Below, piece by piece: positions 1 to 8,441 of a stretch of 21,967 nt of DNA. The notes beneath the pieces are model-generated. The model had not been told where the DNA came from. It saw nothing but the letters and a program-made list of their open reading frames with translations, and did no database searches. The stretch's first letter is position 1, and each line of letters starts with the position of its first letter. The position numbers and the translations under genes were made by a program. The DNA comes from a virus, in IMG/VR virus record IMGVR_UViG_3300036804_000077, positions 1 to 21,967 of that record, one strand, 5' to 3'.

Positions 1-239
1 AGTGTATCCAATTTTTCATCTGATAAACTCAATGTTTTTTCTAAATAGTCAGACATGTGCTTAAGTTGGGTGACAACCATTCGACCTGCTTCGTATTCGG
101 TTGCTTCAGCAATATCTGCCTCTAATTGACTGATATTAGTTTGCGCCTCCAAAGCGTCCTTATGAGCTCGCATACTCTGCTTAACTTCATATACCTTATC
201 GCTCCCCAACGGTGGTAATTGAATCTTTAGTTGTGCCAT
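1..239 (-). CDS. Probable tail assembly chaperone (partial, C-terminus outside window)
   Basis: About 80 residues are visible before the window ends, with no stop codon. The start chosen is the second of two in-frame ATG codons (239 rather than 245), because it lies 9 bases after an AGGAG ribosome site while the first lies only 3 bases after it. The protein begins MAQLKIQLPPLG and then becomes a charged, mostly helical stretch rich in Glu, Lys and Gln. I do not see a diagnostic motif. The call rests on position: the gene directly after the major tail protein in HK97-like siphoviruses normally encodes the gpG-type chaperone that loads the tape measure protein. These genes often carry a programmed frameshift near the end, which would lie outside the window. 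Confidence 0.6.
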   Translation of the reverse strand, partial: MAQLKIQLPPLGSDKVYEVKQSMRAHKDALEAQTNISQLEADIAEATEYEAGRMVVTQLKHMSDYLEKTLSLSDEKLDT

Positions 240-320
240 ATTCATACTCTCCTTAATTTATGGAACGGGCATTTCACCCTATCGGCATTTGTGCATACTG
301 GCCTTATGAACTATTTAAGA

Positions 321-938
321 TTACTTAGTAGTCGCCTTGACGGTAGATGGAATGTCCAATCCAAATACTTCGGCAAACATCTTATCCTTATTAAAGTTCT
401 TATCCCCTCCGTCGTATACTTTCATTCCATGGGCCCAATCATCTGAGAACGGCTTTAATGATGAATACGTAAATACATCATCCGCAACCGTTTCAGCCGT
501 TTCATTAGTTGCAATATTCTTATTTGTTTCAATCAACTCACCGTTTTGGAAAGCATAATACAGAGAAGTTCCCGTCGTTAACCCTTCTGTTTCTACAATC
601 AACGCAACGTGAGCATCTTCTGAACCCTTAGAATATCCTCCGTTTTCATCCTTTTCCCAACCAAGCAATGTCATTTTTGCTTCAAATGGCATATTCAAAA
701 ATTCCAGAGCTACTTCTGGGTATGAATTTGCATTGACAGTATATTGCAAACCGTTATCACCATACTTAGGCGTTCCCTTTGATCCAATATTTTGAACGTT
801 AGCCATCTTTGTCCCATAATCATCCTTGGCCTTGCTGGAATGGTAAATACCGTCAGGCCCCAGTTCCGTAGCCTTAATCCCCTTACCAGCGCCGTCCTTA
901 ATCCCCATATATGTGTGCTTCAATCCCTTTGTTGCCAT
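321..938 (-). CDS. Major tail protein
   Basis: This 205-residue protein is the predicted tail tube subunit. It begins MATKGLKHTYMG; an ATG at 977 is in frame, but only the one at 938 has a ribosome site (AGGAG, 7 bases upstream). Features typical of the phi13-type major tail proteins of Firmicute phages are the N-terminal GLKHTYMGIKD segment, the LGPDGIYHSSKAKDD region, a central NMPFEAKMTLLGW segment and a C-terminal part with alternating strands ending in VFGLDIPSTV. It follows the DUF806-type gene and precedes the chaperone, which is the conserved tail-gene order. Family assignment is from recall of the family pattern, not from an alignment. Confidence 0.85.
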   Translation of the reverse strand: MATKGLKHTYMGIKDGAGKGIKATELGPDGIYHSSKAKDDYGTKMANVQNIGSKGTPKYGDNGLQYTVNANSYPEVALEFLNMPFEAKMTLLGWEKDENGGYSKGSEDAHVALIVETEGLTTGTSLYYAFQNGELIETNKNIATNETAETVADDVFTYSSLKPFSDDWAHGMKVYDGGDKNFNKDKMFAEVFGLDIPSTVKATTK

Positions 939-969
939 GTTAATTCTCCTTTTTGTATATAAAAAAGGA

Positions 970-1359
970 CTAGACAATTTCGTCTAATCCTTTGGTTCGT
1001 GTAACTGTTATATTTTTTATTACCTGTTTTGTATCTGGATCAATATAATGTGCCTGACTCGATTGAACATTCATCCCCGAAGCAATTAGTGCTTTTTGAA
1101 GTTCTACTTCCAATACAATTCGAGGCATCGGCAAATCATACTCATTACCATAAAACATCGCAATAGATGTACTTTCATCGTAGCGATGGAACGTTCCGTC
1201 TGAGTATCCCGAAGGGCTACTTTGTTCCTCTTCCAACAGTACTTCTAAGATATTCGGATTCGGCACAACTTCGCTTGGAATTAAAGATAAATAAATCTCA
1301 TGTTCAATAGACAAGTTCAAAAAAACTTGCGCCACAACTTCCTGAACTTCGTCAATCAT
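970..1359 (-). CDS. DUF806-type tail completion/terminator protein
   Basis: This 129-residue protein sits between the HK97-gp10 gene and the major tail gene, the place of the DUF806 family in lactococcal and lactobacillar phages. Visible family-like parts are LSLIPSEVVPNPNILEVLLEEEQSSPSG near the N-terminus, a SIAMFYGNE strand, a VLEVELQKALIASGM helix and a C-terminal ITVTRTKGL strand. The likely role is capping or completing the tail tube at the head-tail junction. The ATG overlaps the stop codon of the upstream gene (ATGA), and the ribosome site AGGAG lies inside the end of that gene, so the two are translationally coupled. Confidence 0.7.
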   Translation of the reverse strand: MIDEVQEVVAQVFLNLSIEHEIYLSLIPSEVVPNPNILEVLLEEEQSSPSGYSDGTFHRYDESTSIAMFYGNEYDLPMPRIVLEVELQKALIASGMNVQSSQAHYIDPDTKQVIKNITVTRTKGLDEIV

Positions 1360-1850
1360 TTCATAACTCCTGCTTTTTCAAGATAAACTTTATTCATTGC
1401 TTCCAACATGTCTCGATTAACTTGATTGTTTTTTTGAACATCACGAATAAAGTGATCTGCACGAATAGCGACTTGTCCACCTTTCGATGTTCGATAATTA
1501 GTCTTACGTCCTTTTTTACGAGACCCAGGTACGGTTTTAATCAAAGGCACTCGGGTACCATTCTCGATAAAATTAGCAATGTATGCGGTCTCGTGTCCCC
1601 AACCAACTGTGTAAGAGCCTTTTCTCTCTCCAGACCGGTTTCCAACTTTGATGCCGATATTTTCAGCCAAGTGTGGACTTTTATTAGTTTTAATAAACCG
1701 AAAATGTCGCTGGCGAGTCACTCGCGTTAGTTCCTTCTCGTACACTTTAGCGCCCGCCTTAGAAATTTCTTCTTTATCTGCAAGAGATAAATTAGCTAAC
1801 CCTTCTAATTTTGTGGCAAAAGCGTCTAATTCTTCAGAAAAGTCAGACAA
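1356..1850 (-). CDS. HK97-gp10 family head-tail morphogenesis protein
   Basis: This 164-residue protein matches the HK97-gp10 pattern: an N-terminal helix beginning SDFSEELDAFATKLEGL, a basic middle (VTRQRHFRFIKTNKSPHLAENI), and the segment GWGHETAYIANFIENGTR, which resembles the hallmark HAYIARFLEFGT block of the family. It then has an ADHFIRDVQ region and a closing helix. The family forms part of the neck or tail completion ring. No ATG fits the expected N-terminus; the reading starts at a TTG at 1850, about 12 bases after an AAAGG sequence. That is a weak, unusual start and may keep expression low. It lies 2 bases after the head-closure gene. Confidence 0.85.
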   Translation of the reverse strand: MSDFSEELDAFATKLEGLANLSLADKEEISKAGAKVYEKELTRVTRQRHFRFIKTNKSPHLAENIGIKVGNRSGERKGSYTVGWGHETAYIANFIENGTRVPLIKTVPGSRKKGRKTNYRTSKGGQVAIRADHFIRDVQKNNQVNRDMLEAMNKVYLEKAGVMK

Positions 1851-1852
1851 GA

Positions 1853-2194
1853 TTATTTACCAACCTTTCGTAACATAATGATATCAAATGACTCATATGT
1901 GCCTGTTTCATCAGAATCAATCTCCACGACATCATAAATAACTTTATCAATCTGTACCTTTAATACATCATTCATCTGTGTGGTATGCCGTACGTAGATA
2001 GCTCGTGTACCTTCGTACTTGGTCCCTTCTATCTCAACCTTCATTTTCAAAGTGCGTCTGACAGGGGCGTAAAACAAGCTGAACGACTCAACAAACTCGT
2101 CACGATAAGCGCCAGAATTCTTATTACGAACAGACTTCACGACTCCAAATAATGCTCGTCCTTTGAAGTCTGTTCGATTCAACTTTCTTGTCAT
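1853..2194 (-). CDS. Head closure (stopper) protein
   Basis: The 113-residue product has the size, position and strand-rich layout of phage head-tail joining proteins (SPP1 gp16-like, PF05521). Visible segments are an N-terminal basic KLNRTDFKGRALFG, a central SFSLFYAPVRRTLKMKVEIEG, a TRAIYVRHTTQMN stretch typical of these barrels, and a C-terminal VDIEVVEIDSDETGTYESFDIIMLRK-like run, in which the YESFDIIML end is the most family-like part. Its role would be to close the portal channel after packaging. It starts one base after the connector stop codon, with GAGG eight bases upstream of the ATG. Confidence 0.75.
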   Translation of the reverse strand: MTRKLNRTDFKGRALFGVVKSVRNKNSGAYRDEFVESFSLFYAPVRRTLKMKVEIEGTKYEGTRAIYVRHTTQMNDVLKVQIDKVIYDVVEIDSDETGTYESFDIIMLRKVGK

Positions 2195-2195
2195 G

Positions 2196-2528
2196 TTATT
2201 GGCCTCGACTAAAATATGAGTAATCTGATTTTAATTGTAACAACATCGATTGCACACCATATGGAACAACTTGGTCACCCTTGCTCAATACGCCAGAATG
2301 AATGCCATAAAAATGCGCAGTCAACATCATAACTAGCATGTTGAACGATTCAACATCCCAATCATCTACTAACGACTTCAAATACTCGTCTAGGTCATCT
2401 CCGACCGAATTTTTGATATATCCATATGCTGCATTAATGTTCATCTTAATGTCATGATCATCCATATCGCCGTCCACCCGAAGATAATTCTTTACGCGTT
2501 CAAAATTATCTGCGGTAATTAGTTTCAT
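2196..2528 (-). CDS. Head-tail connector (gp6-like DNA packaging protein)
   Basis: This 110-residue, mainly helical protein fits the gp6-like connector family (PF05135). It has an N-terminal VKNYLRVDGDMDDHDIKMNINAAYGYIKNSVG block, which is the family's typical opening: a short ordered turn, then a helix with an acidic start that packs in the ring. The middle carries FNMLVMMLTAHFYGIHS, typical of the second long helix. The protein would form a dodecameric ring below the portal and bind the head closure protein encoded next. The ribosome site is AAGGAT, five bases before ATG. It lies 2 bases after the capsid gene. Confidence 0.8.
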   Translation of the reverse strand: MKLITADNFERVKNYLRVDGDMDDHDIKMNINAAYGYIKNSVGDDLDEYLKSLVDDWDVESFNMLVMMLTAHFYGIHSGVLSKGDQVVPYGVQSMLLQLKSDYSYFSRGQ

Positions 2529-2530
2529 AA

Positions 2531-3709
2531 TTAATCCTTGTTTACAGGTGCCTTTGTCCCTGACTTAGCAGTCGTAGCCCCTGAACCTTCCGCAATACGG
2601 AAAGCAGATGACAACTTAATTTGGTGATCCATCCATGCAGTCACAACGAATGAATTCATACCAGTCTTAATGTTCTTATCCATTTCATATAGGGCGTTCA
2701 TATCATAATTGAAGTGTGAGTATGAAAAATCACCTACGATAGGTGTCGTTGCAGCATCTGTAAATGTAACAGGCTTCCCCAAGATTTGTTCTGGTTGCGC
2801 AGCATATAAGTCCTTAGAGCCATTAGCAAGCACTTCGATAATATCCATGTAATCTGCGTATGACATAACGATACGAGAGTTCTCACGGTAGTCTTCATGC
2901 AAATCAGCGATAGCCTTCTTGATTGCAGTGTACAGGTCGTCACCCTTCACTCGCTTAATATCAGTCTTCTTTGAATAGAATGACATATGTTCTTCACCAG
3001 CCTTAGGTGTGTCAGCAAACGCAACCTTCTTTTCTTTTGCAGCAACACCTGACTTTAAGTAATTTTCAACCGTTTGAACTAGATTAGTATTAGTTCCCAA
3101 CAAAATTGTTTCAGAAATATCTGCAAAAACCTTGAACTTATGACGTCCAAATTCAACTGTTTCAGGCTTTGACTTCACTTCCTTAGCCGTTGCCATATCT
3201 GAGATGAAATCATCATCGTCTAATGTAAATGAAATTCGTGGCAGTTCAAGATTAGTAATATTTGTTACTGCTGAAATATCACGCAATGGATTTTTAGCAA
3301 TGGGTTCCGTAATCAATTCATTGGCCAATGTTGATGGCAAGAACTTTCCACCTCCGGTCACGTCAGTATCTCCCAATGCTTGACGGACATCAGCTGGCAC
3401 AGATTCCTTTGCCATTGTTTTACGAATCAATGATGCCTTAGCGTCAATAGTCTTTTGTTGCGGATCCTCACTATCTGTAAACTTTTGCTTTTCAAGACGC
3501 GCCTTTTGTTCTGCTTCAACCTTTACGCGTTCGGATTCCAAAATATCAAATCGCTTTTCAAGAGACGTCTTTTCGTCTTCCTTTTGCTTCAACTTTCCCA
3601 TGTCTGGGTTCGCTGATGTTGCCATTTCCATGATTTCATCTGAAACCTTTGTGATTTGTTCTCCGATGTTTGCCACACCTTGTTGTAGTTCCAAAATTGT
3701 CTTAGCCAT
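2531..3709 (-). CDS. Major capsid protein, HK97 fold
   Basis: The 392-residue product forms the capsid shell. The first 100 residues or so are a highly charged coiled coil (GVANIGEQITKVSDEIMEM and later KQKEDEKTSLEKRFDILESE), equal to the HK97 delta domain that acts as an internal scaffold and is removed by the protease encoded upstream. The rest has the family pattern: DVTGGGKFLPSTLANELI, LRDISAVTNITNLELPRISF, DISETILLGTN and the C-terminal HQIKLSSAFRIAEGSGA strand. The ATG overlaps the last 8 bases of the protease gene and has GAGGA eight bases upstream. The exact cleavage site is not obvious; it should lie near residues 95-120. Confidence 0.93.
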   Translation of the reverse strand: MAKTILELQQGVANIGEQITKVSDEIMEMATSANPDMGKLKQKEDEKTSLEKRFDILESERVKVEAEQKARLEKQKFTDSEDPQQKTIDAKASLIRKTMAKESVPADVRQALGDTDVTGGGKFLPSTLANELITEPIAKNPLRDISAVTNITNLELPRISFTLDDDDFISDMATAKEVKSKPETVEFGRHKFKVFADISETILLGTNTNLVQTVENYLKSGVAAKEKKVAFADTPKAGEEHMSFYSKKTDIKRVKGDDLYTAIKKAIADLHEDYRENSRIVMSYADYMDIIEVLANGSKDLYAAQPEQILGKPVTFTDAATTPIVGDFSYSHFNYDMNALYEMDKNIKTGMNSFVVTAWMDHQIKLSSAFRIAEGSGATTAKSGTKAPVNKD

Positions 3710-4427
3710 TGTAAATTTCCTCTACTTTCATTTCTGTATATTTTTTATCGTTACTTGTCTTCTTCACTAGTTGTTCCAAATATTCAACTGTCGGTGCTTG
3801 TTGTTTCTCCAAGAATAGCTTTTCAGGTGCATGTTGATATTTCTCTAAAAACTTTGTATCGGCAGTCGCTACAGACTTATTTTCACCTTCCACGACATCA
3901 CATAAGCCTATTTCATATGCCTCATTTGCGGATAACCAAGTTTCGTTATCCATAATTTCAACAATTCTTTCTTCTGTGAGTTTATCTCCCGACTTAGATA
4001 GGTACGTGATCACTGAAGATTGTGCTACAGCATCTAAATCATCCGCTTGCTTACGTAATTCGTTCGCATTACCCATAGTCATGACAAACGGATTATGAAT
4101 CATCAACATGGAATTAGCTGGCATAATAACCTCATCAGCGCTAGCCACAATTACACTGGCGATAGATGCTGCCAATGCATCAACGTGCGCAATTACCCTA
4201 GCTGAATGATGTTTCAACATATTACCAATTGCAATACCTTCAAACACACTTCCGCCTGGACTATTCACATGAAGATGAATTTCATTGGGTGTTCCTAGAT
4301 TGTCTAATTCTTGCTTAAAACTGAGCGCAGTTGTGTCTGCATCATCCCATTTGTACGAAACGATTTCGCCATAAATGAAAATGTCTGCTACATCATTTTT
4401 CTGCTTCATTTCCCAAAACTTCTTCAT
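3702..4427 (-). CDS. ClpP-type prohead (head maturation) protease
   Basis: This serine protease trims the scaffold domain of the capsid protein. The start at 4427 gives 241 residues; it has AGGAG eight bases upstream, while the earlier in-frame ATG codons lie inside the portal gene without a site. ClpP-fold features are clear: HLHVNSPGGSVFEGIAI at about 51-67, the nucleophile region ALAASIASVIV with Ser88, and MLMIHNP with His111. The third member of the triad probably lies in the acidic stretch after residue 140. The C-terminal 50 residues are variable and charged. It overlaps the portal gene by 35 bases and the capsid gene by 8, so the three are tightly coupled. Confidence 0.93.
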   Translation of the reverse strand: MKKFWEMKQKNDVADIFIYGEIVSYKWDDADTTALSFKQELDNLGTPNEIHLHVNSPGGSVFEGIAIGNMLKHHSARVIAHVDALAASIASVIVASADEVIMPANSMLMIHNPFVMTMGNANELRKQADDLDAVAQSSVITYLSKSGDKLTEERIVEIMDNETWLSANEAYEIGLCDVVEGENKSVATADTKFLEKYQHAPEKLFLEKQQAPTVEYLEQLVKKTSNDKKYTEMKVEEIYNG

Positions 4428-5631
4428 CTTTCTTCTCCTTTCTGTTTTTTGCTCGTTGCGATGAATCATCAGACATCGTGTACATATCTCCTGAAATCCA
4501 TAATTCATTAGCCTTACCACCCATCGGTGGCAAATCTTCTAAACGACGTATGTCATCAGGGGTCATATACCCATCACGAATAGCTCCGTGATAGAACGTT
4601 TGACGTGCCTGTGTATCTCCCCGCAACAAGCTGTTTAAGTTGAATTTATAATAAAAGCCCTCAACACGTTGATTTTGTGTTAAGAGCTTCTTGTTAAATT
4701 CACGTTCGTATTGTCGCACAATCGGCGTTAAAGTTGTTGTAACAAACAACTGCATCAAATGTTCATTTGACTTTACATTAGCGGTGTCTGAATTCAAAAA
4801 AACAGACGGAATATTAAAAACATTAGCCACACGCGCACGCATAACTTCATCAGATATTTTCATATCTCCAGCTACAAAATCACGCTTTAATTCCTTAATT
4901 TCTACACCAGATTCTTCGAATAACACTCCCCCATTGTCTTTGTAGAATTGTCTAAAGTCTTCTACTACCGCCTGTTTCTTTTCCACACTAACATTTGCGC
5001 CATAGCTCAAAATAAACGAATTACGTAATGATTCCATTTCTTTTAGTGAAAAATTACGCATTGTATCATCAAATTGAATAGCATTGTTCAAAACTGAAAT
5101 AGGGCTAATACCTGATAAATTACCATTCTCACTGATGTGTTGGACGTGAATTAAGTCGGTATTATGCACAAAATATGCTCCTCCGTCATCTCCTGAAATT
5201 CGATACCAGAGTTCCCGAGAATTTCGTTCTAGCATCGGTGTAACTTTATCAGGATTTAAGACGTTAATACTCTCAATAGAGGCCCTGATACCACGTTCTA
5301 TTAATCCATAACCATTTCCATGAGTATTCTTACTAACTTCAAGAGCGTTAATTAATTGATCCATGGATTGATTACTATTTGCGTTATAAAACAACTTATC
5401 CCATTCTAGTGTGCTTTGCACATCATATTCTTTGTACAATTTCAGCGGTAAACTCGACACGGTATTACTCAATCTAGACACTACTGAAAAAACATACTCA
5501 TTCTTTGACAAAGAACTATTCGTTGCCCCAAATAGTGAACCTCCCCAATCATAGGCATGGTTTGATGCTTGTTTATCAACTTGAACTTTTTGACTGAAGA
5601 AGATATTCTTCAACGATTGATATATTCCCAT
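4393..5631 (-). CDS. Portal protein, HK97 family
   Basis: The 412-residue protein forms the dodecameric DNA entry channel at one capsid vertex. Recognisable family parts are the N-terminal YAYDWGGSLFGATN-like segment, SVVSRLSNTVSSLPLKLYK at about 50-68, the NTHGNGYGLIERG block, LIHVQHISENGNLSGISPI, and the helical VANVFNIPSVFLNSDTANVKSNEHLMQLFVTTTLTPIVRQYEREFNKKLL crown-stem region in shortened view. The end is highly charged (KNRKEKKDEEV), common in portals. A near-perfect ribosome site, AAAGGAGGT, lies 6 bases before the ATG. It starts 14 bases after the large terminase stop codon. Confidence 0.93.
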   Translation of the reverse strand: MGIYQSLKNIFFSQKVQVDKQASNHAYDWGGSLFGATNSSLSKNEYVFSVVSRLSNTVSSLPLKLYKEYDVQSTLEWDKLFYNANSNQSMDQLINALEVSKNTHGNGYGLIERGIRASIESINVLNPDKVTPMLERNSRELWYRISGDDGGAYFVHNTDLIHVQHISENGNLSGISPISVLNNAIQFDDTMRNFSLKEMESLRNSFILSYGANVSVEKKQAVVEDFRQFYKDNGGVLFEESGVEIKELKRDFVAGDMKISDEVMRARVANVFNIPSVFLNSDTANVKSNEHLMQLFVTTTLTPIVRQYEREFNKKLLTQNQRVEGFYYKFNLNSLLRGDTQARQTFYHGAIRDGYMTPDDIRRLEDLPPMGGKANELWISGDMYTMSDDSSQRAKNRKEKKDEEVLGNEAEK

Positions 5632-5645
5632 AGTTAACCTCCTTT

Positions 5646-7418
5646 CTACAAATCTCTCATACTTATGAATCCAACTGTTGCATTTGTCTCTGACGCAACA
5701 CTTAACATTTGCACCACAGTTGTATGTGCATTTAATACTGCAGCAAATCCATCTATCTTACGGTTGCGGGACTGCTTTGTTGGCATCCAATTATTATTTC
5801 TGTCGGTCACTAATTTAACATTCCCCAAATACCATCGGAATATCTTTGAATTGTTAAATATCACGTTTCCATCCAGCATTAATTCCTTAAAATTCTGCAT
5901 AGGCCCACCCAATGACAAGAATCCTTGTCGTGTCTTTTCCGTGACAAACCCATAATTAATCAAAGCGTCATTTAATCGAATTGCCTTAGCTGGGTCATAA
6001 TTAATCTGAACGATATTAAACCGTTCAGATTGTTCTAAAAACCAATCAAATACGTATTCATGATTAACATACTCCCCAGGAATAACTTCCAACTCTCCTG
6101 TATTAATCCATTGATCTAATCTTTGTTGATTATTGTCTCGGTCGTATCTTGATTGAGGTATCCAACTTTTTGTCTTGATATAGACACGCCCATCATCAAG
6201 GGGAAATTCTAACGCGGCCGCTGTAAAATCTTCCGTTTCTGATAAATCAAAACCACCTACCGCTTGCTTACCTATCAATTCTTCTTCATCTATTTCAGAT
6301 GCATTATGATTGATAGTTGGCATATCCACAAATGATAATTCATCAATATCACTGAACAAATTAAATTGCTTTGTCATCCAATCTGCACGTTCAGAGGGAC
6401 TTTTACTTTCACTCTTCCAGTCAGTTACTAAATCAACAAAACTCATCAGCCCAATATTTGGATTAGCCTTTATCCAATTTCGTGGATCATCAGCTTCTTT
6501 TGCTGCATCGAGCTTAGCCAAAAAATAAAATGTCCTTTCGTCAATACGCTCGTCGTAATTCTGCAAAGCTTCACGTCCAGCATCATAATATTGCATTAAT
6601 GGACCGTCTAATACATAACCCGCTGTTGTGATATATACAACTAACGGCTGCTTTCGAGTTCCACGAGACTTCTTGATAACATTGATTAGTTTGAAATCTT
6701 TGAATTCGTGGATTTCGTCAAATACGGCGAAATGCGTATTTAACCCGTCCAGTTTCTTACTGTCCGATGCTCGGGCTTCCATTTTTGAGAAGGTTGCAGT
6801 GTCTTTTATCGTCCAACTTCCAGTTTTATACTTCCTATCAAGCCGTGGCGATACCTTAACCATTTCTTTCGTTTTGTCGAATAAGATAGATGCTTGTTCT
6901 TTTGAATTTGCTAATACATAGACATTTGCCCCTTGTTCATGGTCATAACCCAGCATATAGCTAGATAATCCACTAATCAACGAGGTCTTTCCGTTCTTTC
7001 GACCAACAAACACAATCCCTTCACGAAAGCGCCTGATCCCTGTATCTCGATGAACCCAACCAAACAGTGAACCAATTACGAAATGTTGCCATGGCTGCAG
7101 AACAAATCGTCCATGTTCCCCCTCTGTAGGCTTACAATTTTCTTCAATAAATCTAACCGGACGGTAACCTAATTCTGAATTGAATACCCATGGGAAATCC
7201 TCCTCTTCCTGCCTATCTAAATCATTTAAATGGCGCTGTGCCGCTAATATATTTTCTTTACTTGCAGGAATATCATTATCAATTAATCGCTCAGCATACC
7301 AAGTGGTTAATAATTCCGGATACGGGTCTACCAAAATTCCGCCCCATCCTATTTGTTCATTACGATAGTCTTTCCACCACTTTTCTAATTCTGAATAAGA
7401 AAAATCCGTTAATTCCAT
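5646..7418 (-). CDS. terL: Terminase large subunit (packaging ATPase and nuclease)
   Basis: The 590-residue motor pumps DNA into the prohead and cuts concatemers. The adenine-contact region is LQPWQHFVIGSLFGW at about 107-121. Walker A is VGRKNGKTS at about 138-146 and Walker B is FAVFDEIHEF at 230-239, with the catalytic Glu after the Asp. The coupling motif is VVYITTAGY. The nuclease domain starts near GGFDLSETEDFTAAAL, whose Asp is a metal ligand, and continues with NYDPAKAIRLNDAL and a final RNRKIDGFAAVLNAHT, which holds the last catalytic Asp. It overlaps the small subunit gene by 10 bases. This is the P27-partnered terminase type common in cos-packaging Firmicute phages. Confidence 0.96.
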   Translation of the reverse strand: MELTDFSYSELEKWWKDYRNEQIGWGGILVDPYPELLTTWYAERLIDNDIPASKENILAAQRHLNDLDRQEEEDFPWVFNSELGYRPVRFIEENCKPTEGEHGRFVLQPWQHFVIGSLFGWVHRDTGIRRFREGIVFVGRKNGKTSLISGLSSYMLGYDHEQGANVYVLANSKEQASILFDKTKEMVKVSPRLDRKYKTGSWTIKDTATFSKMEARASDSKKLDGLNTHFAVFDEIHEFKDFKLINVIKKSRGTRKQPLVVYITTAGYVLDGPLMQYYDAGREALQNYDERIDERTFYFLAKLDAAKEADDPRNWIKANPNIGLMSFVDLVTDWKSESKSPSERADWMTKQFNLFSDIDELSFVDMPTINHNASEIDEEELIGKQAVGGFDLSETEDFTAAALEFPLDDGRVYIKTKSWIPQSRYDRDNNQQRLDQWINTGELEVIPGEYVNHEYVFDWFLEQSERFNIVQINYDPAKAIRLNDALINYGFVTEKTRQGFLSLGGPMQNFKELMLDGNVIFNNSKIFRWYLGNVKLVTDRNNNWMPTKQSRNRKIDGFAAVLNAHTTVVQMLSVASETNATVGFISMRDL

Positions 7419-7867
7419 TCTTCTTCTTCCTTATCCTGTTTCACAATACTTGCTACCAGCTTGGCTCGTGATGATGGAGATAATCCTAAATCACTCCCCA
7501 TTGCTCGCACTTGTTTAGCTGCCTTATCCATAGCTCCATATGCATTACCTGGCTTACCATCTGTTTCCAATTCCTTCTTAACGTATTTTCGTAACTCAAC
7601 ATACTGTTGTAATGCATCACAGTACATGGCCAATGCATTCGAATCTGTGTTAGACAATATTTCAGAACTGGATAAGTCTTTCTTAAGAGTATTGAATACT
7701 CGGCGAGCCATGGACCCTACTTCCAACCATTCAGGCGCGTCTATATTAGTAGCATCACCACGTAACTTATCTTCTAGTTCACTTTGTTCTTTTAGCCTCT
7801 GCGTATTCCTATGATTGGGATTACCACCTACAAGTTGCAACTTGGCAGGCAAATCTTTTTGTCCCAT
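7409..7867 (-). CDS. terS: Terminase small subunit, P27 family
   Basis: The 152-residue protein binds the packaging start site on phage DNA and hands it to the large subunit. The N-terminal LQLVGGNPNHRNTQRLKEQ is the P27 family signature (usually GNPGKR), followed by a helical domain with PEWLEVGSMARRVFNTL and DSNALAMYCDALQQYVELRKYV, and the C-terminal MGSDLGLSPSSRAKLV, which is the family's LGLTPSSRARL block. The end is acidic (KEEEEWN). A strong AGGAGGTG ribosome site precedes the ATG. The stop codon is inside the start of terL. Confidence 0.93.
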   Translation of the reverse strand: MGQKDLPAKLQLVGGNPNHRNTQRLKEQSELEDKLRGDATNIDAPEWLEVGSMARRVFNTLKKDLSSSEILSNTDSNALAMYCDALQQYVELRKYVKKELETDGKPGNAYGAMDKAAKQVRAMGSDLGLSPSSRAKLVASIVKQDKEEEEWN

Positions 7868-8098
7868 AGTGCCCCACCTCCTCTCAAAAAGTCGAAATAA
7901 ATAGAAAAAAACCTACTTTTTTCTGAAAAAAATAGGCCTTTTTTTAAGATGTAAAAAACAATAAAACAGCTATGTATCAGGCTTTAAAAGGCCTTATCCA
8001 CTCCAAAATACCAAAAAACTGAAAAGCGGGTTTTTTTAAAAAGAAGGAGGGCTCCGGTACGCAAGCACATTTAAATCTCAAAAAAATTATAGGGGGGG
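7868..8098 (-). other. Gap between terS and HNH gene; possible cos region
   Basis: This 231-base gap has no convincing gene. It is mostly A/T runs, with one GC-rich island around 8044-8066 (GGAGGGCTCCGGTACGCAAGC) flanked by poly-A/T tracts and a G7 run at 8092-8098. In phages with an HNH gene next to the terminase, the cos site is usually close to these genes, so this island is the most likely place for it. That is inference; I see no cos sequence I recognise. Confidence 0.35.
7904..7945. terminator. A/T-rich hairpin terminator between HNH and terS, possibly bidirectional
   Basis: The arms CCTAC plus T6 (7912-7922) and A6 plus TAGG (7926-7936) form a stem with one mismatch and a 3-base loop. 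It is followed on the minus strand by a run of seven U residues (7911-7905) and on the plus strand by a run of seven T (7939-7945). It lies inside the late operon, so it would attenuate terminase expression unless antitermination occurs. Confidence 0.5.
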
Positions 8099-8386
8099 TT
8101 AAAATTTCACAACATCATCTCGCACAAGTTTCTTTTTGCTCCCCATTTTTTCTGGATGCGCCTTATTGTGGTGCTCTCTGCAAATCGTCTCAAGATTATC
8201 CAACTCATAAAATAACGTGACATCATCTCGAGCATGTTGTTTATGATGTACTGTATCTCCTTGTTTATAAACAGATCTAGACAGACACACTTGGCACAAA
8301 CCTTTGTCTCTTTCTAAAGCCATTCGTCTAATTCTTTCCCAGCTTTTCGTATGATACAACCGATCAATGTCATCACGTCTAGGCAT
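8099..8386 (-). CDS. HNH endonuclease of the packaging module
   Basis: The 95-residue protein is an HNH nuclease of the type encoded beside P27-type terminases. Such proteins are needed with the terminase for cutting cos ends in some Firmicute phages. Visible are the first zinc pair C31-x2-C34 (LCQVCL), the HH of DTVHHKQ (47-48) as the first catalytic His, N64 in LDNLETI, and the C69/H72-H73 part of CREHHNKAH with the last His at 77. The start at 8386 is preferred over upstream in-frame ATG codons, because AAAGGAG lies 5 bases before it and the upstream part is a terminator and repeat array. Confidence 0.92.
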   Translation of the reverse strand: MPRRDDIDRLYHTKSWERIRRMALERDKGLCQVCLSRSVYKQGDTVHHKQHARDDVTLFYELDNLETICREHHNKAHPEKMGSKKKLVRDDVVKF

Positions 8387-8408
8387 AGCTACTCCTTTCT
8401 TTTTACAC

Positions 8409-8441
8409 AAAAAAAGAGCAACGAAATTAATCGCTACTCTT
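8409..8441 (-). terminator. Rho-independent terminator just upstream of HNH gene
   Basis: On the minus strand an 11-bp stem (arms 8441-8431 and 8424-8414, two G-U pairs) closes a 6-base loop and is followed by a U run (8413-8409). It lies only 23 bases before the HNH start codon. It should stop transcripts coming from the accessory region and, if the late promoter lies upstream of it, also late transcripts, unless they are made termination-resistant. Confidence 0.75.

Noticed and set aside
2734-2943. Minus-strand open frame inside the capsid gene
   Set aside because: It is an out-of-frame shadow of the major capsid gene, without its own ribosome site.
6628-6921. Plus-strand open frames inside terL and other late genes, up to about 100 codons
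   Set aside because: They lie antisense to well supported genes, lack ribosome sites and encode sequences without any family pattern.
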